This document shows, one piece after another, positions 1 to 5,483 of a stretch of DNA of 6,607 bases. Below the pieces are notes generated by a model that worked only from the letters and a program-made list of their open reading frames with translations, was not told the DNA's origin and ran no database searches. Source of the DNA: Deltaproteobacteria bacterium (GTDB lineage: Bacteria > Myxococcota_A > Polyangia > Palsa-1104 > JAEUJZ01). The position numbers and the translations under genes were made by a program. How positions within the stretch are numbered: position 1 is the stretch's first letter; every line of letters begins with the position of its first letter. Location: contig JAGNNG010000106.1 of NCBI GenBank assembly GCA_017990795.1, positions 1 to 6,607 on the forward strand, written 5' to 3'.

Positions 1-676
1 ACGTGATGAGGACGATGGTGGTCCACAGCACCCAGCGCACAAAAGCGCGCACCGCTCGACCCTGCGGCTTGACGGTGTAGGACAGGCCGGCCACAAACAG
101 CCACAGCCAGGCCAGCACCAGATAGCCGCCGCAGAGCAGCAGCCAGGGCACAAACCCCAGCGGCTCGATGCGCACGGTCAGCGTCCGCAGGGCCGCCCCT
201 TGACTGACCTGCAGCTGCAGCGACGCCGGTGCGCCAAAAGGCCGCAGGCCATCCGGCGGTGACAGTCCAACGCGCGACCCCGCCTCTTTGCGAGCGGCCA
301 GTGCATCAAGGTGCGCCCCCGCCGGTAGCTGCAGCAGCTGACCATCGACGGCGATCACGCGATCGGGATAGGCCAGGCCGTGGACAAAGCCGCTCCAGCT
401 TGGCCAGCCGTAGTTGGTCACGCCCGCAAACGGGTCCACCAGCACCCCCGCCACCGGACGTCGCCACTGCCCCAGCGCCAGCGTCAGCGCCAGCAGGGTC
501 AGCAGCGCCAGCCCAATAAAGCTGGTCCACAGCGCCGGAAACGGGTTCTTGCGCACCTTGCGGCTCAGGGTCAGGTGGGGTGAGGTCGTCGCGGCCAGCG
601 CTGCCGCCGCCGCTTTGGCTGTCTTCTCCGCTGCACCAGCGGACTCAGAGGCGGATGCGGGCAGAGGAGGGCTCAT
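1..676 (-). CDS. Membrane protein with extracytoplasmic PDZ-like region, N-terminal part (possible sensor)
   Basis: The reading frame is open from an ATG at 676 leftwards off the window edge, so 225 N-terminal residues are visible and the C-terminus is missing. Residues 1-45 are Ala-rich and basic, probably cytoplasmic. Residues 49-69 form a membrane helix (FIGLALLTLLALTLAL). Residues 72-170 look extracytoplasmic and include a PDZ-like stretch (DPFAGVTNYG, then YPDRVIAVDGQLL), the turn seen where PDZ domains carry their GxxxGD-type carboxylate loop. Residues 173-200 form a second helix, and about 210-225 begins a third. In deltaproteobacterial genomes this layout often heads histidine kinases, phosphatases or cyclases, but no output domain is in view, so the function is inferred only as membrane signalling. 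No strong Shine-Dalgarno sequence precedes the ATG; a GGTAGG lies about 14 nt upstream. The gene is transcribed divergently from the envelope operon. Confidence 0.72.
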   Translation of the reverse strand, partial: MSPPLPASASESAGAAEKTAKAAAAALAATTSPHLTLSRKVRKNPFPALWTSFIGLALLTLLALTLALGQWRRPVAGVLVDPFAGVTNYGWPSWSGFVHGLAYPDRVIAVDGQLLQLPAGAHLDALAARKEAGSRVGLSPPDGLRPFGAPASLQLQVSQGAALRTLTVRIEPLGFVPWLLLCGGYLVLAWLWLFVAGLSYTVKPQGRAVRAFVRWVLWTTIVLIT

Positions 677-826
677 GACTCAAACAACCTACCCAAGAGT
701 AGAATCGTTGCCGGTTTGTGAGCCAGCGAAAAGCTGAAGCCCTGGCCCCGTTTGCCAAGCGCCCAGCAACTTGGGCCCCGCCCACAGGCCAAAGCGCCGC
801 TTTCAGGTCGCGCAGCCGCGCCTTTT

Positions 827-853
827 GGGGACCCACAGCAGCAGCCAGTCCCC
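827..853. promoter_or_regulatory. Inverted repeat upstream of the operon promoter (possible operator)
   Basis: GGGGAC at 827-832 and GTCCCC at 848-853 are perfect 6-bp inverted arms separated by 15 nt. They end 14 nt before the -35 hexamer of the promoter for the three-gene envelope operon. Half-site size and spacing (21 bp between arm starts, about two helical turns) would suit a dimeric regulator, but a chance match is quite possible in sequence this GC-rich. The site lies in the divergent gap, so it could also affect the minus-strand gene. Confidence 0.2.
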
Positions 854-867
854 GAGGCTACCGCGCT

Positions 868-896
868 TTGACAACCGGGTGGGCCTACCGTAGGCT
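868..896 (+). promoter_or_regulatory. Sigma70-like promoter for the envelope operon
   Basis: A perfect consensus -35 hexamer TTGACA (868-873) is followed by a 17-nt spacer and a -10 hexamer TAGGCT (891-896), which keeps the TA...T positions of TATAAT. A start site 7-8 nt further on falls at 903-904, on or next to the A of the ATG at 904, which suggests a leaderless or nearly leaderless message. There is no Shine-Dalgarno sequence before that ATG, which agrees. If translation instead begins at the GTG at 931, the leader would be about 27 nt. Confidence 0.5.
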
Positions 897-903
897 CGCG
901 ACC

Positions 904-1530
904 ATGGGTTATCGGGCTTGCGCCTTTGGGGTGAAGCTGTGGGCGAAGCAGACCAGGCTTGGCGCTAAAGGGCGGTGGACGCTCGCGCTCGCGCTGGCAG
1001 GGCTCTCGTTCCTGGTCTCGCCGCTGGCGGTGACACCCCAAGGTCTGGGGCAGCTGGCACTTTCGCGCGCCACCGCCAGCCCAGCGTCCGAGCCAGCCAA
1101 GCCCGAGTCGATTGCCGTCGGGGTCCAGCTGGATGCGCAGCGCGGAGTGCTTTTGGCCGCAGGCAGCGCAGCGGCGGATCTTTTTGCTGCCTCTGCCGAC
1201 ATTGCTCGCATCAAGGCCGAGCGGCTGGCTCGCCTGCGCGCCGAAGAGCGCCTGCGCAAAGCCCTGCAGCTGCTTGGCCGCGATCCCAAGCGCCGAGCCA
1301 GCTGGCCGCAGCTGGGCAAGCTGGACGTCACCCGCGCGACCACGGCGCACATCGACTATGCCGCGACGGGAAGTGTCTCGCTGCGACTGGAGCTTGCGCT
1401 GCAGCCACCCGCCGCCAGTGCCGCCAAACCCGCCGTCGCGTCGCCGACTCCGCCCACGCCCGCGTCCACGACCGAAGACCCGGCGCTCGACGGGGGTCCT
1501 GCTCCTGCCGCCGAGCCGGGAAGCCCGTAA
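904..1530 (+). CDS. Exported LPP20-like domain protein with Pro/Ala-rich tail
   Basis: This frame encodes 208 residues. Basic residues up to R24 precede a hydrophobic stretch at about 25-43 (WTLALALAGLSFLV), a signal peptide or anchor. There is no lipobox cysteine, so it is not an evident lipoprotein. Residues 70-166 resemble the LPP20 family: a GVQLD strand, then GVLLAAGSAAADL, then a long Ala/Arg-rich helix (residues 98-125, IARIKAERLARLRAEERL) and strands ending in GSVSLRLELAL. Residues 168-208 are a low-complexity Pro/Ala/Thr tail. LPP20-family members include FlgP of Vibrio, an outer-membrane flagellar ring component, but many are not flagellar. It is the first gene of a probable operon and leaves 66 nt before the next. 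ATG 904 was chosen because the promoter ends just before it; a GTG at 931 would give a more compact signal peptide. The frame stays open upstream to 718, but that stretch is not protein-like. Confidence 0.72.
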   Translation: MGYRACAFGVKLWAKQTRLGAKGRWTLALALAGLSFLVSPLAVTPQGLGQLALSRATASPASEPAKPESIAVGVQLDAQRGVLLAAGSAAADLFAASADIARIKAERLARLRAEERLRKALQLLGRDPKRRASWPQLGKLDVTRATTAHIDYAATGSVSLRLELALQPPAASAAKPAVASPTPPTPASTTEDPALDGGPAPAAEPGSP

Positions 1531-1596
1531 CCCCTGGCGACTTGAGCGGTCAAGGACTGCAGCGAGTCGCCAAAACGTAGGCTAGACTGACAGCCC

Positions 1597-2868
1597 ATGC
1601 TGCATAACCCACCGAAATCCTGTGATCATGTGCGCGCTGGCGCAGCGATTCAGCCTCGACGGCGCAAGCTGCTGTCGCTATTGACTGTCTTGTCAATAAC
1701 TGCGGGCTCGCTGCAGCTAAGCCGACAGCCCTCCGCCTACGCGCAGCCGCAAGGCATCGAGGTCAACACCCAAGTGTCGGTGCCGGTGACCGAGAGCGCA
1801 GCGGCGGCACGTACGCAGGCGCTGGCCGATGCCATGCAGCAGGCGCTGGAGCAGGCCGTCACCCAGGCGGCTCCGGAGTCGCGGGGGCGGCTTTATCTGG
1901 TGAACATGCGGGCGCGCGAGTTTGTCACCGGCTACCGCGTGCTCGAAGAAGGCGAAGCCAGCGGCATCTTCACCATGCGCATCGAGGCGCAAGTGGATCT
2001 GCCCCGGCTGCTGCGCGCGCTACAGAGCGGTGCCAGCAGCGTGCGCAAGCTGTCTGCCAAGCGGGTGGCGATCGGGCTGTGTGCAACGCCGACGCGCAGC
2101 GAGATGGCCACGCAGGCGGCCTTTGCTGCGCAGACGCAGGCGCGAGCGTTTCTGGCCGACAAAGTCGAGACCATCGAGATGCTGCCGCCGGTACGCTGCC
2201 AGAGCGAACAGCCGGGCCTGCTCGACAGCGGCCAGACGCCGCTACACAGCGTGCTGATGCTGACGCTGGATGAGGAAGTGACGACGCACGACATTCGCGG
2301 CACCTTGCCGGCGCTGGTCGGGGCCCAAGCGCGGGTGCAGTGGCGCGCGCTTAGTCGCGAGGGAGGCACCAGCGCCACGCCAGTCCTGCAGCCTGCCGAA
2401 GCCAGCGCCTTTGCAGAAACCAAGGCCGCAGCCCAAGCGGCTGCCTATCGCGACGCCGCTCAAAAAGGTCTGACGCAGCTGCTCAGTCGTCCGGGCGTGC
2501 TGCCCGCCAGCGGCCACGGCGTGCTGATCACGCTAGAGGGTCTGTCGGGCTTTGCGCGATATCAGCAGGCCGTACGCGCGCTGGCGGCACTGCCGGGCGT
2601 CACGCAGGCCGAGCCTCGACGGTTTGTGCCCGCAACCGACAAAGGACCACCGCAGCAGCAGATCCTGCTCCACACCAGCGTCTCGGCAGAGTCTCTGGGG
2701 GCACTTTTGGGTCGTACGCCGCTGGCCGGTCTGCAGGCGCAGGTCATGCCGCAGCCGGGAAATGCGCTGCGGGTGCTGCTGGTCGAGACCAACGAGCTCC
2801 CCGTGGCACTGCCACCTCCCCCACCCGGTGCCGAGGCTGAAGGCACCGTCGAGCCTAAGCAGCCATGA
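1597..2868 (+). CDS. Exported FlgT-N-like domain protein of the cell envelope
   Basis: The product has 423 residues. Residues 20-49 form a signal peptide: RRRK, a hydrophobic core LLSLLTVLSITAG, and a likely cut after SAYA (49). The doubled arginines (RRKLL) leave Tat export possible. Residues 54-140 resemble the N-terminal domain of FlgT: paired strands (GIEVNTQVSVPV), an Ala-rich helix with repeated A-x-x-A spacing (66-92), then REFVTGYRVLEEGEASG and a FTMRIEAQVDL strand. Residues 155-290 are a middle domain I cannot name. Residues 306-396 carry an alpha/beta half-repeat (GVLITLEGLSGF, LAALPGVTQAEPRRF, LLGRTPLAGLQAQV, NALRVLLVE) of the kind seen in FlgT-like and related envelope proteins. 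A Pro-rich tail ends it. Two cysteines remain after export (C161, C201), a possible disulfide. ATG 1597 lacks a clear ribosome site, and GTG 1630 would shorten the n-region. The stop overlaps the PEGA gene. A periplasmic or outer-membrane role is inferred. Confidence 0.75.
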   Translation: MLHNPPKSCDHVRAGAAIQPRRRKLLSLLTVLSITAGSLQLSRQPSAYAQPQGIEVNTQVSVPVTESAAAARTQALADAMQQALEQAVTQAAPESRGRLYLVNMRAREFVTGYRVLEEGEASGIFTMRIEAQVDLPRLLRALQSGASSVRKLSAKRVAIGLCATPTRSEMATQAAFAAQTQARAFLADKVETIEMLPPVRCQSEQPGLLDSGQTPLHSVLMLTLDEEVTTHDIRGTLPALVGAQARVQWRALSREGGTSATPVLQPAEASAFAETKAAAQAAAYRDAAQKGLTQLLSRPGVLPASGHGVLITLEGLSGFARYQQAVRALAALPGVTQAEPRRFVPATDKGPPQQQILLHTSVSAESLGALLGRTPLAGLQAQVMPQPGNALRVLLVETNELPVALPPPPPGAEAEGTVEPKQP

Positions 2869-3275
2869 TGCCCATGCGCACTCCTAAAAAACGCCGCTGC
2901 CTGCCGACTCTGGGTCATCTGGCGCTGCTGGGGCTGGTCACCCTGGGCTGCAAGTCGGCCCCGCCGCCGCCGCCGCCCAGCGGAGTAGTCGTGCTGCAAG
3001 TGGAGCCCGCCTCGGCCAGCCTGCTAGTCGATGAGCAGCCGGTGATGTCAACGCCTGGCGCGGCTCGACGCAAGCTCTCGCTGCCCGCCGGAGCCCACCG
3101 CCTAGAGGCGCGCGCCAGCGGCTACTTTCCGCTGTACCGCGACCTGCAGGTCATCGCCGCCCAAGAGCAGCCGCTAACGCTGACCCTGCGCGCTGATCCC
3201 GACGCTGAGCCGCCCGACACCAGCAGCGTGCGCCCGCTTGGAACACTGTCGCCACGCCTACCCGAAGTGCCCTGA
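2865..3275 (+). CDS. PEGA-domain lipoprotein
   Basis: The product has 136 residues. A basic n-region (KKRR) and a hydrophobic stretch (18-28) lead to LVTLGC, a slightly atypical lipobox with C29 as the lipidated residue. K30 at +2, not Asp, would send it to the outer membrane under the usual Lol rule. Residues 31-39 are a Pro linker (six prolines). Residues 41-109 form a single PEGA domain: VVVLQVEPASASLLVDEQPV, then TPGAARRKLSLPAGAHRLEARASGY and LPLTLTLR-type strands. PEGA domains are small beta-folds common in envelope proteins of myxobacteria and relatives, often thought to contact surface or peptidoglycan layers. The last 27 residues are a Pro-rich tail. The ATG overlaps the stop of the preceding gene (ATGA), implying translational coupling and a shared function. 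ATGs at 2868 and 2874 are alternative starts. Confidence 0.85.
   Translation: MMPMRTPKKRRCLPTLGHLALLGLVTLGCKSAPPPPPPSGVVVLQVEPASASLLVDEQPVMSTPGAARRKLSLPAGAHRLEARASGYFPLYRDLQVIAAQEQPLTLTLRADPDAEPPDTSSVRPLGTLSPRLPEVP
2961..2975 (+). repeat. (CCG)5 trinucleotide run in the lipoprotein linker
   Basis: Five CCG units in frame encode most of the hexaproline just after the lipidated cysteine. Slippage here would change the linker length without a frameshift. Confidence 0.6.
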
Positions 3276-3277
3276 CC

Positions 3278-3334
3278 AGCCTTAAGCTCGCGCGCTAGCA
3301 GTCACCTGCGACTTAGGCTTCCGTGCTGTTTTTT
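3278..3334 (+). terminator. Possible weak terminator after the envelope operon
   Basis: Starting 2 nt after the PEGA gene stop, AGCCTTAAG (3278-3286) pairs with CTTAGGCT (3312-3319) with one bulged base. A small internal GCAG/CTGC stem (3298-3301 and 3306-3309) lies inside it. A run of six T follows at 3329-3334. The run sits about 9 nt past the stem and the stem is interrupted, so this is not a textbook intrinsic terminator. It could instead mark a Rho-dependent end. Confidence 0.3.
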
Positions 3335-3414
3335 CCCGTCGCTCTAGGGTCACTGAGTCAATCACCCCTCTGCCCCAATTGCGACACATCAGGAATAATA
3401 CCGGCTTAAGACCC

Positions 3415-4551
3415 ATGCCCGATGATCGTCGCCTTTCGCTGCTGCTGTTTCGCTTGCTCTGTTACCTGTTTCTGACCGTGCTGGCTTGGTCGGTGCTATC
3501 GCAGCTGTCGATGGTGCTGACCCCGGTGGCGGTAGCGCTGGTGCTGGCATTTCTGCTGGACCCGTCGGTGCGCAGCCTGGAAAAGCGGCGTCTGCCGCGC
3601 TGGCTGGCGGTGGCGCTGATGGTGCTGGTGCTGCTGGCGGTGCTGACCGCGATTGGCATCACCATCCCAATGCTGGTGCGCCAAGAGATCGAGCGCTTTA
3701 CCGCCCAACTGCCCGCGTATCAGCTGCTGATCAACACCAAGCTGCTGCCGCTGCTCAGCAAGGTGTTTAAGTACCGCGCTGGCAACATCAACGACTGGAT
3801 TAAGCTCGGGACCACGCAGCTGACCGACTGGGTGCGCGGGGCGGCGGGCCAGGTCTCTGAGGCGCTGGGCTCGGCGCTGCTGGGGGTCGCAGGCTTTTTC
3901 CGCTACGTGCTGGCGGTGCTGCTGGTGCCGATCTTTGCGGTGTCGTTCCTGATGGACATGCCAAACCTGACCGCATCGATTCGCCACCTGGTGCCGCCGC
4001 GTCACCAGACCACCATCAGCGAGATCCTGCAGGACATCTACGTCGCACTTGGCGGCTGGCTGCGTGGGCAGCTGACGGTGATGCTGATTCAGGCGGCGCT
4101 GTACTCGATTGGACTCTCGCTGACCGGGATTCCGCTGGCGATCTTGATTGGCTGCACGGCAGGCTTTTTGGCGTTTGTGCCTTACGTGGGCGTCTCGATT
4201 GGGCTGCTGGCGGCGCTGCTGATGGCGCTTTTGGACGTCGGCACGCGCGGCGCAACCCCGGTGCTGGGCGTGCTGGTGACGTTTGCGTCGGTGCAGCTGC
4301 TGGATGCGGTGGTCATTACGCCGCGCGCCGTCGGGGGTCGCATTGGCCTGTCGGCGGTGGGCGTCATCTTCGCGCTGTCGCTTGGTGGCAGCCTCCTTGG
4401 CTATGCGGGGCTGCTCTTGGCGGTGCCGTTTGCGGCGGTACTCAAAGCCTTGTGGCCTCGGCTCTTGCACGCCTACACTGCGACCGCTTTTTACGGAGGC
4501 CGCAGCAGCGACAGCCCTCCTCCCTCTGACCCATCCGAGGACGCCCCATGA
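3415..4551 (+). CDS. AI-2E family transporter (PerM/TqsA/YdiK-type membrane protein)
   Basis: The product has 378 residues, the usual size for this family of 7-8-helix inner-membrane permeases. Hydrophobic segments lie at about 8-28, 32-49, 62-86, 160-180, 222-275 (more than one helix), 282-301 and 311-345. Between the third and fourth is the family's soluble, extracytoplasmic region (87-158). Family signatures visible: FLLDPSVRSLEKRRLPRWLA near the N-terminus, GGWLRGQL (213-220), FVPYVG (254-259), and the C-terminal LDAVVITPRAVGG, then VIFALSLGGSLLGYAGLLLAVP. Members include E. coli TqsA, linked to autoinducer-2 export, and others linked to ion antiport; the substrate here cannot be read from sequence. 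The last 18 residues are a Ser/Pro/Asp-rich tail. ATG 3415 fits the family N-terminus; an in-frame TTG at 3379 would add 12 unlike residues. The stop overlaps the next gene (ATGA). Confidence 0.92.
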   Translation: MPDDRRLSLLLFRLLCYLFLTVLAWSVLSQLSMVLTPVAVALVLAFLLDPSVRSLEKRRLPRWLAVALMVLVLLAVLTAIGITIPMLVRQEIERFTAQLPAYQLLINTKLLPLLSKVFKYRAGNINDWIKLGTTQLTDWVRGAAGQVSEALGSALLGVAGFFRYVLAVLLVPIFAVSFLMDMPNLTASIRHLVPPRHQTTISEILQDIYVALGGWLRGQLTVMLIQAALYSIGLSLTGIPLAILIGCTAGFLAFVPYVGVSIGLLAALLMALLDVGTRGATPVLGVLVTFASVQLLDAVVITPRAVGGRIGLSAVGVIFALSLGGSLLGYAGLLLAVPFAAVLKALWPRLLHAYTATAFYGGRSSDSPPPSDPSEDAP

Positions 4552-5375
4552 TCCCAGTGCCCAGCGATACCGACGAGCTGCAAATCCACGACCACGGCGA
4601 GCACGCCAAAGTCCGCTACCTGACCCTCAACCGACCCCAGTCGAAAAACGGCCTCACCATCGAGATTTTGGGGGCGCTCATCAAAGCCCTCAATGACGCC
4701 GAGGCCAACGACGCGGTCCGGACGGTGGTACTGACGGGCAAGGGCGAGTCTTTTTGCTCTGGGCTCGATCTAAAAGCGGCGATGGCGATGGTGATGGGCG
4801 GCGGCCTCAGCGGCGAGGAGCTGGTCCGCGCCAACGAAGAGCGGATGCGCAACTACTTCCACCGCGTCATCCGCACGCTACAGAGCCTGAGCAAGCCGGT
4901 GCTCGCGCTGGTCGACGGGGCAGCAGCTGGCTTTGGCTGTGACCTGGCGCTGGCCTGTGACCTGCGCATCGGCACACCGCGCGCGCGCTTCGGCGAGATC
5001 TTCATCAAGCGCGGACTTATGCCCGACGGTGGTGCCACGTTCATCCTGCCCCGCATCGTCGGCCTGGGCCGCGCCTTCGAACTGATGCTCCTTGGCGACA
5101 TTGTAGAGGCCGAGGAAGCGCTGCGCGTCGGACTGCTAAACCGCATCGTCCACACCCCCGACGAAGCGCAGATTTATGCCGCGCGCCTGGGTGCTGGTCC
5201 GCCGCTGGTCATGCGCGAGATCAAGCAGGCCGTGTACCGCAGCCTCTCCAGCACCTTTGACGAAGCGCTAGAGGGCGAAGTGCGCGGCCAGCTTCGCCTG
5301 CTGGCTTCCGAAGACTTTGCCGAGGGTGTCAGCGCATTTCTGATGAAGCGCGCACCGCAGTTTAACGGCAAGTAA
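4548..5375 (+). CDS. Enoyl-CoA hydratase/isomerase (crotonase) family protein, PaaG/isomerase-like
   Basis: The product has 275 residues, a complete single crotonase fold acting on acyl-CoA thioesters in the cytoplasm. The N-terminal strand RYLTLNRPQSKNGL is typical. Oxyanion-hole segments are FCSGLDLKA (69-77) and GAAAGFGCDLALACD (124-138). The two glutamates of classical enoyl-CoA hydratases are not kept: the first position appears to be D132, and the second aligns with the hydrophobic residue of FGEIFIKRG (148-156). Instead GLMPDGG supplies D160, the position used as catalytic acid/base in PaaG-type isomerases and acyl-CoA dehalogenases. The ending EGVSAFLMKRAPQFNGK also recalls PaaG. I therefore favour a double-bond isomerase of fatty-acid or aromatic acyl-CoA degradation over a hydratase, but the substrate is unknown. 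The ATG overlaps the transporter stop (ATGA), so the two are probably translated together. No other pathway gene is present. Confidence 0.9.
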   Translation: MIPVPSDTDELQIHDHGEHAKVRYLTLNRPQSKNGLTIEILGALIKALNDAEANDAVRTVVLTGKGESFCSGLDLKAAMAMVMGGGLSGEELVRANEERMRNYFHRVIRTLQSLSKPVLALVDGAAAGFGCDLALACDLRIGTPRARFGEIFIKRGLMPDGGATFILPRIVGLGRAFELMLLGDIVEAEEALRVGLLNRIVHTPDEAQIYAARLGAGPPLVMREIKQAVYRSLSSTFDEALEGEVRGQLRLLASEDFAEGVSAFLMKRAPQFNGK

Positions 5376-5405
5376 GTCGCCCGCACGGCATTACCGCACA
5401 GACGC

Positions 5406-5433
5406 CTGCGCTACCCCAAATTAGGTAGCGCAG
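5406..5433. terminator. Perfect hairpin between convergent genes (candidate bidirectional terminator)
   Basis: CTGCGCTACC (5406-5415) and GGTAGCGCAG (5424-5433) are perfect 10-bp inverted arms around an 8-nt AT-rich loop (CCAAATTA). It lies 30 nt after the stop of the crotonase-family gene and 50 nt beyond the stop of the minus-strand gene. Position and symmetry suit a terminator for both strands. No T-tract follows on either strand, so it may act as a transcript-end stabiliser or with Rho. Confidence 0.5.
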
Positions 5434-5483
5434 CGACTGCATCAACGCCAGCCGGCCCGACTCTAACCAGCCGGGCGCGGTGG

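Noticed and set aside
229..737. Overlapping short plus-strand open frames at the left edge
   Set aside because: They are Pro/Arg/Ser-rich and antisense to the membrane protein, whose helices and PDZ-like motif are much better evidence.
718..903. Upstream extension of the first envelope gene to a GTG at 718
   Set aside because: The added 62 residues are Arg/Ala/Trp-rich and not protein-like, they would bury the signal peptide, and the consensus promoter at 868-896 lies inside them.
673..1350. Minus-strand open frames opposite the first envelope gene
   Set aside because: They have shadow-type composition, and the plus-strand frame has a signal peptide and a recognisable domain layout. The true minus-strand gene starts at 676.
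3379..3400. TTGCGA and AATAAT as a promoter for the transporter gene
   Set aside because: The spacing is only about 9 nt, too short for a sigma70 promoter, and no better -35 lies at the right distance.
3379..3414. TTG start for the AI-2E family transporter
   Set aside because: The extra 12 residues do not resemble the family N-terminus, and the ATG at 3415 leads directly into the basic residues before the first helix. No ribosome site favours the TTG.
3496..4470. Long minus-strand open frame (324 codons) opposite the transporter gene
   Set aside because: Its product is Gln/Arg/His-rich with no hydrophobic core, as expected from the complement of a Leu/Val/Ala-rich GC-rich gene. The plus strand encodes a clear transporter.
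5455..5476. GCCCG/CGGGC pair downstream of the 5406-5433 hairpin
   Set aside because: Only five base pairs, expected by chance in GC-rich sequence, and no T-run.
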